DNA from: Breviolum minutum Mf 1.05b.01
Taxonomy: Eukaryota; Sar; Dinophyceae; Suessiales; Symbiodiniaceae
Assembly (NCBI GenBank): GCA_000507305.1
Contig: DF240499.1
Span: 15,001-79,000, forward strand
Reading direction: 5' to 3'
Length of the DNA: 64,000 nt
Shown here one piece after another: positions 56,157-64,000 of this stretch. The notes beneath the pieces were generated by a model, which had not been told where the DNA came from, searched no databases, and saw only the letters and a list, made by a program, of their open reading frames with translations. Position 1 is the stretch's first letter. Every line of letters begins with the position of its first letter. A program made the position numbers and the translations under genes.

Positions 56157-56366
56157 TTTGGGCCCCTACCAGTGATAAGTTAGGGTTATACACTCCCTGA
56201 AACTAACATAGCACCTGAAAAAAGGCCATTCCAAAAGGAAACGAGTATTCCAACCATCTATTTTTAGGTGCTATGTTAGTTTCAGGGAGGGTAATTCCAT
56301 TTACCCATGTATATTGCCATTTACAAGTGGTTACAACCGCATTTATAACTAGTAATTACCCACCTT
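56157..56366. mobile_element. Family B element with nested family D element
   Basis: Family B ends (GGGCCCCTACCAGTGATAAG and ATTTATAACTAGTAATTACC, CACCTTG) are separated by a family D inverted repeat at 56192-56292 (CTCCCTGAAACTAACATAGC...GCTATGTTAGTTTCAGGGAG) inserted after GGGTTATACA. Confidence 0.8.
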
Positions 56367-56858
56367 GTTGGTCATATCACCAATACATTACACCATTGCA
56401 CCTAAATAGAGAGAAAGAGATCGAAACAGAGTAAGTGGTCCACCACGTAAATCACTAACATTGATCAAACTACTATAAACTACTATATGCGCAAACATTC
56501 ATAGAACATTCCCCCTGCGAAACAAATGTTTAACACACACGCACGCACACACACACGGACAAATCGACACAAAAGAAACCTGCAGAGCGTTGGTCTTTGT
56601 GGTTTTGGTCCAAGAAGCTACTAAACTCCAGGTCATCAACATGGAGTTCACATTGTTCCAATATCCTCGGTGCGTTTTGCAGAAAGGTGTTGTTCAACTA
56701 TGTTCCACTTGAAACATGTGAGAAGGTCATCAACAATAATCTTTGTTGTTGTCTTTTAAACTGTTTTAATGAAGTGACAACATTACCTTTAAGCAATAGT
56801 TTACTGCACACTGTATATGATCTTCAATTATTTTTCAAATTCAAGCGGGCAATTTGGC

Positions 56859-57033
56859 CTGCTCTTTTGTTGCAATCTTCGAAGTCAGGAGTCCATAAGC
56901 CATCGCTGGATGCCAAGCACCACTCCCTTTTCTGGTGCATAGATAATGTTCAAAATTTGGGATGTAAGGTAGAGGGGATTTCGGTTGCAGAATCTTGTTT
57001 TTCTTCCCCCATACTTTCACCGTAGCAATCACC
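56859..57033 (-). CDS. Exon, unrecognised protein (long), GC donor
   Basis: 175 nt, phase 2 to 0; acceptor ccgatccataag|G, donor GAGCAG|gccaaa. Encodes VIATVKVWGKKNKILQPKSP, YIPNFEHYLCTRKGSGAWHP, AMAYGLLTSKIATKEQ. A 142-codon plus-strand ORF overlaps. Confidence 0.57.
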
Positions 57034-57109
57034 CTTATGGATCGGATCCCACCACCCCCGCAATCTTCACCAGCAAATACATGGAAGTTTACCCCCCCCC
57101 AAAAAAACA

Positions 57110-57260
57110 ACATTTACAAGGCCATTTATAGGGGTTATACCCTCTGGTAAACTAACATAGCTGGCTGGAATATCCCCATTGAATCAATAGGATCCATACA
57201 TCTTCAATAGGAAATAGTCCATTTTACAGCCAGCTATGTTAGTTGATCCCGGAGTGTAGA
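57110..57260. mobile_element. Family B fragment with nested family D element
   Basis: TTTACAAGGCCATTTATAGG, GGTTATACC (family B) is followed directly by CTCTGGTAAACTAACATAGC...CAGCTATGTTAGTTGATCCC, GGAGTG (family D), the same junction as at 56.2 kb. Confidence 0.72.
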
Positions 57261-57371
57261 TGGTTAATGGACACCCCTTACCATTCATTGAGCACCCCTT
57301 AGGTGTTCCAGGTAGATGGTTATAGGTTAATCACTCCATTTCTAACCCACAAAACGTATCCGAGTTTGTGG

Positions 57372-57464
57372 AGTCCAAGGTGCTCCGTTGGGTCAAGGGA
57401 TCGCGGAGTTCACGCCAGCCGCCCCAAACGGGAACATCGTAGTAGAGACGAAAAGGATCATAGC
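57372..57464 (-). CDS. Exon with WW-like pattern, donor uncertain
   Basis: Phase 1 in; acceptor acccaacctgtgggag|G. Encodes YDPFRLYYDVPVWGGWRELR then DPLTQRST. The DP-x(2)-LYY and GGWRELRDP pieces recall the modules at 14.2 and 41.2 kb. A 124-codon ORF in another minus frame overlaps. Confidence 0.46.
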
Positions 57465-57878
57465 CTCCCACAGGTTGGGTCCCCAAACACACTCCATGAA
57501 TTCAGGGCTTAAATGCATTTTCGAAAAAGTCCACAACCTGAATCTTGAATCAACGGCAATTTGACCAAGCAGATTTCCCGAAGAGGGTTGGACCAGTTGA
57601 GGTGGATGTAATTTGACCAATTGTATGCTGTATTTGCATTTATTCACCCACTCTAAACTACCCAAATGTGGATAAATAATAGACCATACATTGGTTGTCT
57701 GTGTATGACACCAACCCAAAAAATTGCTCCTATTTCTTTTCCGCGCAAATTCTTCAAAATTATACATTGATTTTTCGCAGCAAGCTTGATCTCCTCAATA
57801 TGGATAGTTTCGTCCCTGGCAAATCCAAATCACGTGGTACTGTATTTGATTGACAAAAACAACAGATAGTTTAGACCT

Positions 57879-57985
57879 TAGGGATCCAATCACCTTGTCA
57901 GAGAATGATTGGGGTGTACAATTACCTCCTCAGAAAGGTATTTAGCTTCCATTACTGTTCTCAGAAGATGATTGGATCCCTAGGG
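57879..57985. mobile_element. Family G palindromic element
   Basis: TTAGGGATCCAATCACCTTG at one end, GATGATTGGATCCCTAGGG at the other. A relative ends GATGGGATCCCTAAGG at about 60945. Confidence 0.72.
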
Positions 57986-58571
57986 AGAGCTGATACCAGT
58001 GATACCCAAAGACCAGGAAGCCCTTTAGCATCAGGATGAAAATGACAGTTTTGTGACCTGAAAATTACACAATTAAACTTCCCTTTCCCCTAGTAGTTTG
58101 GATAGCAGGAATCAAATAAACACAAATAGAAAGGCTGTTTGAACTCGCTCTTGATTCTGAATGCTGCTGGTGAATTGCAGGCCCTTCAATTGGAAATACA
58201 CATTTGAAGTTTACTTTGCAACATAGAAACAGTCGTTACTTATTTGTATATCAAGAGAAGAATGGTGCACAAAAGCTTGTGATTGTGAAAAAAGAGCATG
58301 CTAATCATATGTTTAATCATGCTAACTTTGCCAACGATCAAAACAAACAATCAAGCTAATAGAACAAGGAAATCAAAAATGTTTGAGTACAAATACAAAT
58401 GATGGTGATGAACATGGATTGCAGTGATGATGAGGCGGAGGAAGATCATGATTAAACAGAAAAAAAACGCCATCATTGGCAAATCATAGCAGTGCTAAAT
58501 CAAGTGATAACTGCTGATGGTGCTTCAGCATCCCTGCCTGTGACGGGCAGCAATGTTGCCTGTGGTGATAC

Positions 58572-58617
58572 CCCAGGCTCTGCCATGGCTCGTCTATGGC
58601 GGCATCATCTTTGGCAG
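58572..58617 (-). CDS. Short exon (46 nt), strand uncertain
   Basis: Phase 1 to 2; acceptor tgttcttcaaacag|C, donor CTGGG|gtatca. Encodes AKDDAAIDEPWQSL. Plus-strand frames are open. Confidence 0.38.
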
Positions 58618-59010
58618 CTGTTTGAAGAACATGGGCAATGATGGCGTTTGACGCATGTAGTTGCAGCATCTATCATGTGGTTAAATACATCATACTGATG
58701 TACTATGTATATTTGCATTATGTTCAAGATACCAAAAAGCTAGTCATACTTGTCTGCAGTAAATGTGGAAACCTGTTGACACCATGGACAGCATCGGAAC
58801 CTCATTGTTGCCTGTTTGGATCCCACAACATTGTGGCATTTAGACGTTCATTTTTGTTCAAACTAAACTACCCATGGTAGTAAGTACTTGGAAGGGTACC
58901 AGGGTTGTAATTGCTGGATTCACATTTCTTGAATAAAACTGTTGTTCCATTTCAACATCAGCAAAAATGATCCAAAAAAAACTGTGAAAAAAAACGCTTT
59001 CCCCCTTCAC

Positions 59011-59118
59011 CCGCGGTGAACTTTGTTTTTCGGAGGCCAGCCAACGTCACAACCCCTTCAGGGTTTTCACGTGACCGGACTGTCCCACCGCTGGGTTTTG
59101 AGGCGGACGACACGTCTA
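59011..59118 (-). CDS. Exon, unrecognised protein
   Basis: 108 nt, phase 1 to 1; acceptor ggctcaatagcag|T, donor ACCGCGG|gtgaag. Encodes DVSSASKPSGGTVRSRENPE, GVVTLAGLRKTKFTA. Its phase fits the donor of 59879-59981, but the sequence does not look like the next part of a threonyl-tRNA synthetase. Confidence 0.47.
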
Positions 59119-59286
59119 CTGCTATTGAGCCAAACAACGTGGTGAACAACGTGGTTCCTCATCCAAGCAGAAAAGAAGAAAAGTCAGCAACGTTTAAAAG
59201 ATGTCTTTGTCTGTATGCGGATATTATCAACCTGAAGTTGAGTAACAAATTATAGGAGAACCGCCTCTGCAAAGATGAGAAATTCA

Positions 59287-59376
59287 GACGCATTCTGATA
59301 AAACTTCCATCAACGAGAGTATTTCGTTCTTAAACATGTCATTCTTCCCATTCGATGCACCGGAAAAAAATCCGAC
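59287..59376 (-). CDS. Coding-like exon, frame uncertain
   Basis: Acceptor gttgggacagag|G then VGFFSGASNGKNDMFKNEIL, SLMEVLSECV and stop. An alternative exon from gcctctttggttag|A reads MFTPLDVFYRSGWDRGRIFF. Confidence 0.42.
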
Positions 59377-59878
59377 CTCTGTCCCAACCGCTTCGGTAGA
59401 AAACATCCAAAGGAGTAAACATCTAACCAAAGAGGCAAAGGAATTGAACATTCGGGCAGTTTACGGTATATATGTCTGCGTTTTCTTGCCAATGATGCCA
59501 AGAAAGGCTTGAAGATCATGGATGTATGATAGAAATACGTATACTTCAAATACATACATCGTCTACAATCTATAACACCAAAAAACATGTAAGATATTCT
59601 AAGCATAAACTGAATTTGATGCGAACCGTTGAAAAGTGATCATTGGGAAACCAGGAACAAAAAGACCATTGGAAACCAACCATCAAATGGGAATTAAACT
59701 GCAAATCAAGGACCTCAAACGTTCGGGAATGAGTGTTGATTGGTTTGCTTCTTGGAGGTATGTTTGTTTAAAACAACTTGGAGTTCAATAAAATCAAATC
59801 TACAAACTCAAGATGTGCTGTGTGGGTGTAACTACAGTAGACATGGTGAAAGTCAAGATCCTGGTTCTAGACATGAAC

Positions 59879-59981
59879 CTTGTCCAAAGGTACATTGATG
59901 TTGCAAAATTTCCCTTTCGACCAATCCGTCCCCTTCGAGTGCATCACCCAAGATGTGTGCAGAAGAATGCCAAAAGACATC
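59879..59981 (-). CDS. TARS: Threonyl-tRNA synthetase exon: start of the second additional domain
   Basis: 103 nt, phase 0 to 1; acceptor ctctggatgcag|G, donor GGACAAG|gttcat. Encodes DVFWHSSAHILGDALE, the hallmark H-S-S-A-H motif that opens the editing/additional domain of threonyl- and alanyl-type synthetases (in ThrRS it clears Ser-tRNA(Thr)). The remainder, GDGLVEREILQHQC, departs from the usual family sequence; an inner GA donor after GLVER is possible. Phase fits 60289-60346. Confidence 0.75.
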
Positions 59982-60288
59982 CTGCATCCAGAGAATCAAC
60001 CAACACGCATATAGCAAACACACCACAACAAAACAAAACATGACTTAAGTTTATCTAGTTTCTCATCCTACATTATCTTGGATTCTTTCCAGGCTCAGAA
60101 CAACAAAGAAAAACACCAAAAAAACAAAACCTCACAGAAATAAACCAATCAAAAGTTCCCAAATCCCAACAAAACAACCAAACAACCAAACTTTTACTGG
60201 ATATTTCAACAACAACAAAAAATCCCAACAACCCCCAACCTTCCAGGTTCATCCATTCCCCCTTGCCCCCGTGGAGCGATGGAGGCAC

Positions 60289-60346
60289 CTGCCCTTGTGG
60301 ATGATCAAACTTCAAGAGTTCCATTCGACAACTTCCCTCCAAAGGC
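60289..60346 (-). CDS. TARS: Threonyl-tRNA synthetase exon: end of TGS domain
   Basis: 58 nt, phase 2 to 0; acceptor ccatgagtcgag|G, donor GGGCAG|gtgcct. Encodes PLEGSCRMELLKFDHPQGQ, which matches the family pattern RPLEGDC-x-LELL-x-F-D just before the HSSAH motif. The neighbouring exons supply LWDMTR and FWHSSAH in the correct order and phase. Cytosolic or organellar destination cannot be told. Confidence 0.82.
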
Positions 60347-60679
60347 CTCGACTCATGGAGCAATGGTAACCAGGTTTTTTACAACGCATGTTGCGGGCTG
60401 TGCCCTTGGTTTTTCTTCACCTAGGTACAGTATTAATGGAGTGAAAGAATGGGCACCGAAAAAAATCACCTTTTTTTGGTTGGGGATGATATAAATGCTT
60501 TAATTACCATGAACGTGCAGGTTTTGCCACGTAAGCAAGATGCAAAATCACGATTCGCAAACTCTCAAATAACCACTTGTGTCCGTTAGAAAGGAGAAAT
60601 GAAATGATCTCATTGATACAAGATTATAGCTTTCAACATATCCATGGAATACCAATCCCCCATCTGACCACGGAACTGC

Positions 60680-60720
60680 CTCGTCATATCCCACAAAACG
60701 CTTTGCTCTGCGGGATCATT
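60680..60720 (-). CDS. TARS: Threonyl-tRNA synthetase exon: LWDMTR
   Basis: 41 nt, phase 0 to 2; acceptor cctgaagagcag|A, GC donor ACGAG|gcagtt. Encodes NDPAEQSVLWDMT, with the family motif (L/W)-W-D-(L/M)-x-R completed by the next exon. A plus-strand frame with acceptor ctcttcag|G overlaps and is rejected. Confidence 0.72.
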
Positions 60721-60821
60721 CTGCTCTTCAGGTTCGTCCTATCAGAAAATGATGGGACCATAGCAGTCGAAAACGTTAAAAAGCGGGCGGTTTGGACTTG
60801 ATGCACCATCTAATACCCCAC

Positions 60822-60945
60822 AGGGATCCTGGCTCAACGAACGTCAAATGATGAGCGGTTGGGGTGGTATCATCAGCTCCGAAACGCTATAGTATATTTA
60901 GGTTCCATGAAACCATTCTCAGTTTCGGTGATGGGATCCCTAAGG
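60822..60945. mobile_element. Family G-like element, diverged
   Basis: CAGGGATCC at one end and GATGGGATCCCTAAGG at the other, arms partly complementary (CTCCGAAAC / GTTTCGG). Confidence 0.5.
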
Positions 60946-61140
60946 ATAGTTTATAATTCAAATCCTTGTTTTTTTGCGACTTCTCACTGAATGTATTGAT
61001 TTTGCAACAATGTGGCAAACACACAAACCAGCAATGAAAAACAGAGTGTGAGTGAAGGAATGAACGTCGAGTAGGTCACACACTCAAGAGTGCATTGAGT
61101 CCGTTCAGCAAAAACAAATGAACATCTGTTTAGAAGTTAG

Positions 61141-61230
61141 AACTAATTGATGGCTTCAACCCATTAGTCAAATGAGATCATTTCCCTAAATAGGGATGAA
61201 AATAAAACATATTTGAAACCACCACCTGTA
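61141..61230. mobile_element. Family A MITE
   Basis: TTGATGGCTTCAACCC, GTCAAATGAGATCATTTCCC, AGGGATGAAAATAAAA, TTTGAAACCACCACCTGTAG. Confidence 0.75.
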
Positions 61231-61246
61231 GAAGCATTCTTCTTAC

Positions 61247-61406
61247 AAGTCTTCAGTCTCTTTTGTTCTGCCGGCCGTCAAATGTGCTCTGAAACATTCG
61301 TCAATCAGTTTCACCGGTCTCACCCAATCGGGGAACTCGTCACTCAATTCCAGTTTCACATATTTTGCGGGCCCCACATCGACTCCCAGCGTCTTCCCCC
61401 CCAATC
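61247..61406 (-). CDS. Coding-like segment inside the synthetase gene
   Basis: Acceptor gaatttctatttag|G, possible donor GACTT|gtaaga. Frame GKTLGVDVGPAKYVKLELSD, EFPDWVRPVKLIDECFRAHL looks coding, but its phases do not fit between 61809-61868 and 60680-60720, which join perfectly without it. It could be an alternative exon or an unrelated remnant. Confidence 0.38.
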
Positions 61407-61436
61407 CTAAATAGAAATTCACAATCATAAAACTAC

Positions 61437-61537
61437 CGTCTGGTAAACTAACATAGCAATGGAATACACCCATTTTTAATGGGAAATGCATCTTCAAAGG
61501 GTCCATTTTCCATTGCTATGTTAGACTACCGGAGTGT
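61437..61537. mobile_element. Family D element
   Basis: GTCTGGTAAACTAACATAGC, AATGGAATACACCC and TTTTCCATTGCTATGTTAGA, CTACCGGAGTG; complementary arms. Confidence 0.78.
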
Positions 61538-61808
61538 ACATCGTACCAACTGACCGACCCCTTGAAACCAAATCTGCAAAAATCAACATTAGAATTGTAC
61601 CCAAAAAGGCAACCACCTTTTCGACAAAAAACAAATCAGCCCCATGTTTGCTGCCACAGAAAAAAAAACACATCACTTCACAAAACCACGAACAATTTTT
61701 TCAACACCATCATGTTTATTTGGTTAAAAAAAAACGCGACTTTGATAAGGCACTTTGAATCCTCCTGGTGTTTTTTTTTGGGGAGCAGCACCCCAAATGG
61801 GGGGAAAC

Positions 61809-61868
61809 CTCTTCGATGTCCGCCACGACGCATTGCTTCAAGGACTCCACCGTCTCTTTGTAGATCAC
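61809..61868 (-). CDS. TARS: Threonyl-tRNA synthetase exon: insert within TGS region
   Basis: 60 nt, 20 codons, phase 0 to 0; acceptor gactcctctcaaag|G, donor GAAGAG|gtttcc. Encodes VIYKETVESLKQCVVADIEE. It follows VVAK and precedes the LWDM exon; many eukaryotic ThrRS carry a short variable, often acidic insert at this point. Confidence 0.66.
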
Positions 61869-62433
61869 CTTTGAGAGGAGTCCGACCGGTGCAGCCAGTG
61901 GGTGGATTTTTTGGTGGTTGGTACCAGGGCAAAAAATATAGGTGGTTTTTGGTAGATGGATATTTTTTGTTGTTGGGGAAAAAAAAGGGTTGAATCTGGA
62001 CATATGTTCGCATATTTTTTGTGAGATGATGATTCGGAATAGTCTTTTAGTACGTGAAGATCTGGACATTCCCCAAGGTCAAGTTGTTTGTTCCAGGTCA
62101 ATGCTGACATTTGGTGCAGAAGTGCTGAAGAAAACATGGGCTATCCTGAGGCTATCCCTGCTGATTTGGTTGCATGATGGTTCATCCCCAAGTTTGGCTA
62201 ACCAGTAACGTCATTGTGTCGACGTCAGGACACTCATCACAAAATGCCAGCACAGTACTAGCACTTACAAGACGTTAACTTGTACATGGCTTGAGGAACA
62301 CATCAACATCAGTTGAAAAAAAAACATTAACAGTCATTAACATACATGAACTGTACACTGTACACCCTAATCACCCAAACATACCCAAACATATCCCTTG
62401 TTGTATCAGTGTCTTCACCCACGGAGAAATCAC

Positions 62434-62479
62434 CTTGGCCACCACAGCAGACTCGGCCAGGCCCTTTGAGATTGACATC
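62434..62479 (-). CDS. TARS: Threonyl-tRNA synthetase exon: TGS domain
   Basis: 46 nt, phase 2 to 0; acceptor aaaaacggcccag|G, donor GCCAAG|gtgatt. Encodes MSISKGLAESAVVAK, matching the TGS-domain pattern ISKGLA-x(3)-VVAKV. Earlier exons, including the start codon, were not found and probably lie beyond the right edge. A plus-strand frame (HGEITLATTADSARPF) overlaps and is rejected. Confidence 0.77.
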
Positions 62480-62643
62480 CTGGGCCGTTTTTCTTTTTTT
62501 TTTCACAAGGGAAATGCTGGAGCTTTGAAGGTTTCTGACAAAAAGGGAAGGGTAAATGGGAAACCTCTGACACCACCAGAGGTAGGTTGGAGGGGAAAGC
62601 GTCTAAAAAACATAGGTGCAAATGGGAACGAATTTCACCATTA

Positions 62644-62741
62644 CTAGTTGGTGGTTTCAACCCATCTGAAAAATATTAGTCAAATTGGGAATCTTCCCCA
62701 GGTAGGGGTGACAATTAAAAATATTTGAAACCACCATCTAG
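62644..62741. mobile_element. Family A MITE with ATTA target duplication
   Basis: 98 bp: CTAGTTGGTGGTTTCAACCC, GTCAAATTGGGAATCTTCCC, AGGGGTGACAATTAAA, TTTGAAACCACCATCTAG; ATTA on both sides. Confidence 0.85.
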
Positions 62742-63584
62742 ATTACATCACCAAACCATTTTTTTGGTATTGGTACCTAAAACAGAGGAATCCTCAGATT
62801 GATAAGGTTCAGGAAACCTTCCATTTTATCATACCTGAAATTATTACAGATTACATATGTAAAGTAGCAAGGCAATATAGTGTGAATTGCAGAGTTATAT
62901 CGACTATTTATATATTCTATACCGTTAGAAAAGTGGCACATACCAAATTTCATGAGGGTATTTTATTGCCTTTTGTGTGTAATTTTTAAGTCCAAAAGTA
63001 TTTGTGTATATGATAAGCGGGTGGAGCAAACAATTCGCTATCTGCTCCAAAGGTACCACACCTGATGAAATTTGACAATGAATTCACCCCTTTTAGGTCC
63101 TGCCCATTCCCACTGGTTCACACAGTGGATTCCATATTAGACATCATTAGACATCTGAAAAAAGATGTTGATTTGTGTAAGCATCGGTACGTTTCACATC
63201 TAGTCTCACATGCTGTGTTTTGTTTTAGGAAACTGAAATGCCAAATTACCGGAAGAAGTTTCTTTTTTGGTATCTATATTCATTTCCTCAAAAAGGTGGT
63301 TATCTCACTCTTGAAGATATCTTTTGGATACACAGCCCATCCAGCCCACCAGCCAACAGGGGGTCAATCAGGGATAATGTAATGTACCAACCCAAAGAAA
63401 TCACTATCAAGGGCAAAACCATCAAAATTACCAGCAACATCTTGGCATCAACTTTGATCTACCCAATGAAATTGTGTTTTCGATAAATTAATGTTTGCAG
63501 CTTTGAAAGTCGAAGGGGGTGAAAGGAATCTCACCACGTAGTATCAACTGACCATCGGGTCACATAATGCAACAACACCATAGT

Positions 63585-63586
<2 letters not shown>
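62742..63586. other. Spacer with no assignable exon
   Basis: AT-rich. Open frames exist on plus (63065-63486) but without supporting splice context; no upstream TGS-domain sequence of the synthetase was found here. Confidence 0.4.
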
Positions 63587-63643
<57 letters not shown>

Positions 63644-63695
63644 CGTAATAATAATAATAACAATAATAATACTAATAATAATAATGCAGCAACAA
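63587..63695. repeat. (AAC)n followed by (AAT)n microsatellite
   Basis: Perfect AAC tract to about 63643, then AAT/ACAAT repeats; a second short AACAAAC tract follows at 63700-63727. Confidence 0.95.
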
Positions 63696-64000
63696 CGACG
63701 AACAACAAACAACAAACAACAAACAACGAACACCAAACACCTTCAAAGTGTTGACTGAAATATCAATCTTCAAGATCTTCAAGTTAAAGCAAACACAGGC
63801 AATTATGCCACTATGCCATACAATAGAAAACATGCAACACCAAGACTCAAAGAAACAAACAAGTGTTTTTGCCAACAAACAATCTAAATAACATGAAAAA
63901 CACCAGCGCAAGGAATAAAGGAAACAAATATAAGCAGGACTTTCCGCTACCACTAAGATCCTCCCATGTATGACATCTGGGCATGTTTTTGTTTTCCGCA

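Noticed and set aside
56597-57025. 142-codon plus-strand ORF
   Set aside because: No acceptor or donor context; overlaps the longer-supported minus exon 56859-57033.
62346-62647. Plus-strand frame HGEITLATTADSARPFEIDI
   Set aside because: It is the complement of the recognised TGS-domain exon of threonyl-tRNA synthetase.

Overview
This window is nuclear DNA of an intron-rich eukaryote, most likely a dinoflagellate (Symbiodiniaceae/Polarella-like). Evidence in the sequence: no ORF exceeds 174 codons; coding signal occurs as short GC-richer islands (about 30-175 nt) separated by AT-richer spacers; nearly all reconstructable islands read on the minus strand, as expected of the unidirectional gene clusters of dinoflagellates; and their inferred borders follow the dinoflagellate rule of acceptor AG|G with donors GT, GC or GA. 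A 94-bp tandem repeat at 22.0-22.5 kb resembles repeat-derived ORFs I remember from symbiodiniacean assemblies. The species call is inference; no search was possible.

Exons were found by eye: acceptor AG|G, an open frame, a donor, and above all matching codon phase between neighbouring exons. 'Phase a to b' means a bases of the split codon come from the previous exon and b bases are passed on. Many islands also have open frames on the other strand or in another frame, so single exons are uncertain; chains with matching phases are the better evidence. Gene boundaries, start codons and the number of genes are unknown.

Right end (59.9-62.5 kb): five phase-matched exons encode the N-terminal TGS region and the start of the second additional domain of a threonyl-tRNA synthetase (motifs SKGLAESAVVAK, LWDMTRPLEGSC, HSSAHILGDALE). 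Left end (0.45-3.0 kb): the last exons of a minus-strand gene encode ribonuclease-inhibitor-type leucine-rich repeats and a stop at 451. Between them lie dozens of exons of unrecognised proteins, with good chains at 2.9-7.9, 8.9-13.1, 14.2-17.5, 23.8-28.0, 29.1-30.5, 34.4-35.2, 36.3-38.5, 43.5-44.0, 45.3-47.3, 48.3-48.6, 51.3-52.3 and 55.3-55.6 kb. Exons at 14.2 and 41.2 kb (perhaps 57.4 kb) look like WW-type modules.

The spacers are full of small palindromic, MITE-like elements in several families (called A to G here), some nested, one ending next to a splice site and one split by a segment that contains an exon. Microsatellites are abundant: (AAC)n always with AAC on the plus strand, (GACT)n, (ATC)n, (TTTG)n, (TA)n, plus 94-bp and 40-bp tandem arrays. 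No rRNA, tRNA, CRISPR array, spliced-leader relict or bacterial-type operon was seen.
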